64,000 nt of DNA from Scortum barcoo (Eukaryota > Chordata > Actinopteri > Centrarchiformes > Terapontidae): positions 8,218,884-8,282,883 of the forward strand of contig CM041541.1 in the NCBI GenBank assembly GCA_023238725.1, written 5' to 3'. Of the stretch, positions 63,501 to 64,000 are shown piece after piece. Numbering within the stretch: position 1 is the first letter of the stretch; every line of letters starts with the position of its first letter. Position numbers and translations under genes: made by a program. Under the pieces are notes generated by a model, which was given only the letters and a program-made list of their open reading frames with translations, was not told the DNA's origin and did no database searches.

Positions 63501-64000
63501 AACATTTGCATTTTGTTATACTGGATACATGCTGTCAAATCAGGGATGATTAGTTCTTTGTTTCATTGTATTTGGTCTATTTTTGCATGTTTTTATCTGC
63601 AGTGCACTGACCTCTTAAGGCCACTGTGGGAAAAGCTAATACCTCAGTCAGAAAACTGTTTGACACTTCAGATTTGAAGAGCGGAGCATGTAAAGGCCTT
63701 GTGTGAAAAACACTTTTGCCAGAGTGATGTTGAAAGTTTCTTTTTCAACAGCACAGTGGAAAGAAAGAATTAACAACAAGAAGGTCGTCTCAGTCTCTTT
63801 TTGAAATACTTGTAATGTGTTAGAACAGGAGCTTTTCTGTCAATGCGTCCTTTAACATACCAGCCTCAGGCGTCTGAGGTTGCCGTTGACGGTCAAGAGG
63901 CTCTTTAGCGGCCGTGTCTTTGGCGAGCACTTCCCGCAGTCCGTGCTCGTTCAAGGTCTTGGTCAAGTCCAACGGCTCCTTGGACTGCGAGTCTCTTAGT
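57457..64000 (-). CDS. cobll1: cobll1, cordon-bleu WH2 repeat protein-like 1 (3' part of gene, seven exons)
   Basis: Spliced minus-strand gene running in from the right edge. Coding exons: (64000)-63861, 63149-63108, 62441-62359, 62271-62080, 61975-61876, 59881-58537 and 57527-57457. Splice phases across the junctions are 1, 1, 0, 0, 1, 1 and all match. The peptides follow human COBLL1 in order: the EPLDLTKTLNEHGLRE end of the Cobl domain, a basic segment QKENMGFLSLFRRKKKK, the motif KKRRAPQPP, a second KRAP-type motif TKRRAPPPP, then MTTFKVVP, a hexaproline stretch and FAQAVALAVQRSR. COBL relatives link actin nucleation to membranes and the KRAP motifs of COBL bind syndapin SH3 domains; that role here is inferred by family. 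COBL itself is less likely because EPLDLTKTLN and SHSVPNNL match COBLL1 better. Anomalies are an internal frameshift near 59542 and no visible WH2 domain. Confidence 0.93.
57528..58536 (-). other. cobll1 last intron
   Basis: AT-rich sequence between the large exon and the candidate terminal exon. I looked here for a WH2-encoding exon (a minus-strand GCNATNCGN core within an open frame) and found none. An (AATA)n tract lies at 58478-58492. Confidence 0.5.
58537..59881 (-). CDS. cobll1: cobll1 large exon (acidic, proline-rich), with an apparent frameshift
   Basis: The acceptor TCCTGTTTCTGCAG precedes 59881 and the strong donor TACG|GTGAGT follows 58537. The 5' part (59881 to about 59545) reads DSLNTVEELKENDECDS, then a serine run, then KDLSDARSALAKVLTSS and a basic stretch. 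The 3' part (about 59540 to 58537) is in another frame and reads LRSDLPTESEWEDPAQKKG then MTTFKVVP, the block that human COBLL1 has as KIGMTTYKIVPPK. It continues acidic and Glu/Pro/Ser-rich, with PPPPPP near 58890 and APSRFAQAVALAVQRSRLQ near 58630 (human SPFALAVVKRSQS). One missing G in the GGGG at 59542-59545 would join the two frames. The only alternative acceptor, CTGTGCAG before 59529, has no convincing partner donor. Confidence 0.85.
59882..61875 (-). other. cobll1 intron between second KRAP exon and large exon
   Basis: About 2 kb, with no further exon recognised. The 60.1-60.7 kb part is A/T-rich on alternate strands, and 60661-60770 is a GGA/AGG-rich purine tract. A CTCF-like motif lies at 61671-61684 on the plus strand. 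Several 60-115 codon minus-strand frames here are hydrophobic shadows of AAA/TTT-rich DNA. Confidence 0.6.
61671..61684 (+). promoter_or_regulatory. CTCF-like motif (plus orientation)
   Basis: The plus strand reads CCACTAGATGGCAA, 13 of 14 positions matching the CTCF core. It lies in the cobll1 intron upstream of the large exon. Confidence 0.45.
61876..61975 (-). CDS. cobll1: cobll1 exon with second KRAP-type motif (TKRRAPPPP)
   Basis: 100 nt, starting phase 0 after the pyrimidine-rich acceptor TTCTCTCTCTTTAG and ending phase 1 at GTCAAAG|GTAAAA. It encodes RSAESTLRSTKRRAPPPPRA then NSHQELQADTEVK. Human COBLL1 has SSLRRTKRKAPSPPSKIPPHQ at this position. A later AG (CTGCAG) would put a stop in frame, so the TTTAG acceptor is preferred. 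Confidence 0.9.
62080..62271 (-). CDS. cobll1: cobll1 exon with first KRAP motif (KKRRAPQPP)
   Basis: 192 nt, exactly 64 codons, phase 0 on both sides. The acceptor is CCCTCCTCATAG and the donor CCTCAG|GTAGGC. The middle encodes DVPKKRRAPQPPMGASHSVP then NNLS, which lines up with human COBLL1 DAPKKRRAPLPPMPASQSVP. The KKRRAPxPP motif is the hallmark of the cordon-bleu family and in COBL it recruits syndapin (PACSIN) SH3 domains. The first 30 residues are Ser/Gly-rich linker. Confidence 0.93.
62359..62441 (-). CDS. cobll1: cobll1 exon: lysine-rich basic segment
   Basis: This 83-nt exon begins after TTTATGTAG and ends ATG|GTACGG. It encodes (D)LPKKKKKQKENMGFLSLF followed by RRKKKKPEM. Human COBLL1 has KEKENKGFFSFFQRSKKKRDQ at the same place. 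The alternation of basic and aromatic residues resembles a membrane- or calmodulin-binding patch; that function is an inference. It starts in phase 1 and ends in phase 0. Confidence 0.9.
62628..62760. repeat. probable teleost MITE-like remnant in cobll1 intron
   Basis: The stretch opens with GGTGCGTTCCAGTTGTAC and contains GTCGGAATTTCCAAGC and AAGTCGGATCTCCAACTCGG, a phrase pattern I recall from a short nonautonomous DNA element common in teleost genomes. It sits wholly inside the intron between the 42-nt exon and the basic-segment exon. Ends and family name are not certain. Confidence 0.4.
63108..63149 (-). CDS. cobll1: cobll1 42-nt micro-exon
   Basis: The acceptor GTAACAG and donor CAAG|GTAACA bracket 42 nt. 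With the single base carried from the previous exon it reads A-VTPTEVISPPPPQ and passes one base on, so phase 1 is kept on both sides. It adds a short proline tract before the basic segment. Because it is a multiple of three, it can be skipped without changing frame. It is too short to appear as an open frame; the call rests on splice sites and phase. Confidence 0.75.
63861..64000 (-). CDS. cobll1: cobll1 exon: end of Cobl ubiquitin-like domain (5' end outside window)
   Basis: Reading from 63999 in frame gives LRDSQSKEPLDLTKTLNEHG followed by LREVLAKDTAAKEPLDRQ, very close to the end of the Cobl domain in human COBLL1 (EPLDLTKSLNDLGLREL). The exon ends in phase 1 at CTG|GTATGT, a good donor. 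The upstream end is beyond the window edge. This is the clearest evidence that the gene is COBLL1-like rather than COBL, whose equivalent segment reads ELELSKSLNELGIKEL. Confidence 0.93.

Noticed and set aside
61..64000. tRNA or rRNA genes, CRISPR arrays, bacterial or viral genes
   Set aside because: No A/B-box pair, rRNA core or regular spaced repeat was seen; a lone GGGTTCAAA near 31790 lacks a matching A box and cloverleaf.

Overview
The window looks like teleost fish nuclear DNA, probably from a spiny-rayed (percomorph) species. The evidence is GT-AG introns, dense AC/GT microsatellites, fragments of dispersed repeats typical of teleosts, and a protein-coding gene whose peptides match vertebrate COBLL1 better than COBL. 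There are no prokaryotic operons, phage genes or CRISPR arrays. Almost every open frame longer than 60 codons is a chance frame in noncoding or simple-sequence DNA. No database search was possible, so family calls rest on recalled protein sequences and on splice-phase consistency.

Right end (about 57.4-64.0 kb, minus strand): the 3' two thirds of cobll1 (cordon-bleu WH2 repeat protein like 1). Seven exons with GT-AG boundaries and consistent phases run from the end of the Cobl ubiquitin-like domain, through two KRAP-type motifs, into one large acidic, proline-rich exon and a short terminal exon. Two things are odd. The large exon carries an apparent 1-nt frameshift at a GGGG run (59542-59545). 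The C-terminal actin-binding WH2 domain expected from human COBLL1 was not found.

Left part (1 to about 15.9 kb, minus strand): the 5' end of fign (fidgetin, a microtubule-severing AAA ATPase). A tiny 31-nt exon carries the start codon and encodes MISSSSVY plus the first base of a Gly codon, matching the fidgetin N-terminus. Upstream lies a GC-rich promoter region with a probable 5' UTR exon. Everything left of 14441 is intron; the large fidgetin exon lies beyond the left edge.

Middle (about 16-57 kb): about 40 kb with no recognisable gene. It holds microsatellites, decayed repeats, and several long blocks of repeat-poor sequence rich in homeodomain-type TAAT cores that look like candidate conserved noncoding enhancers, plausibly of fign. 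In human chromosome 2 the order is FIGN - GRB14 - COBLL1, all in one orientation. Here fign and cobll1 keep that order and orientation, but no grb14 exon was recognised between them. CTCF-like motifs change orientation around the 3' half of cobll1, which could mark a domain boundary between the fign regulatory desert and cobll1.
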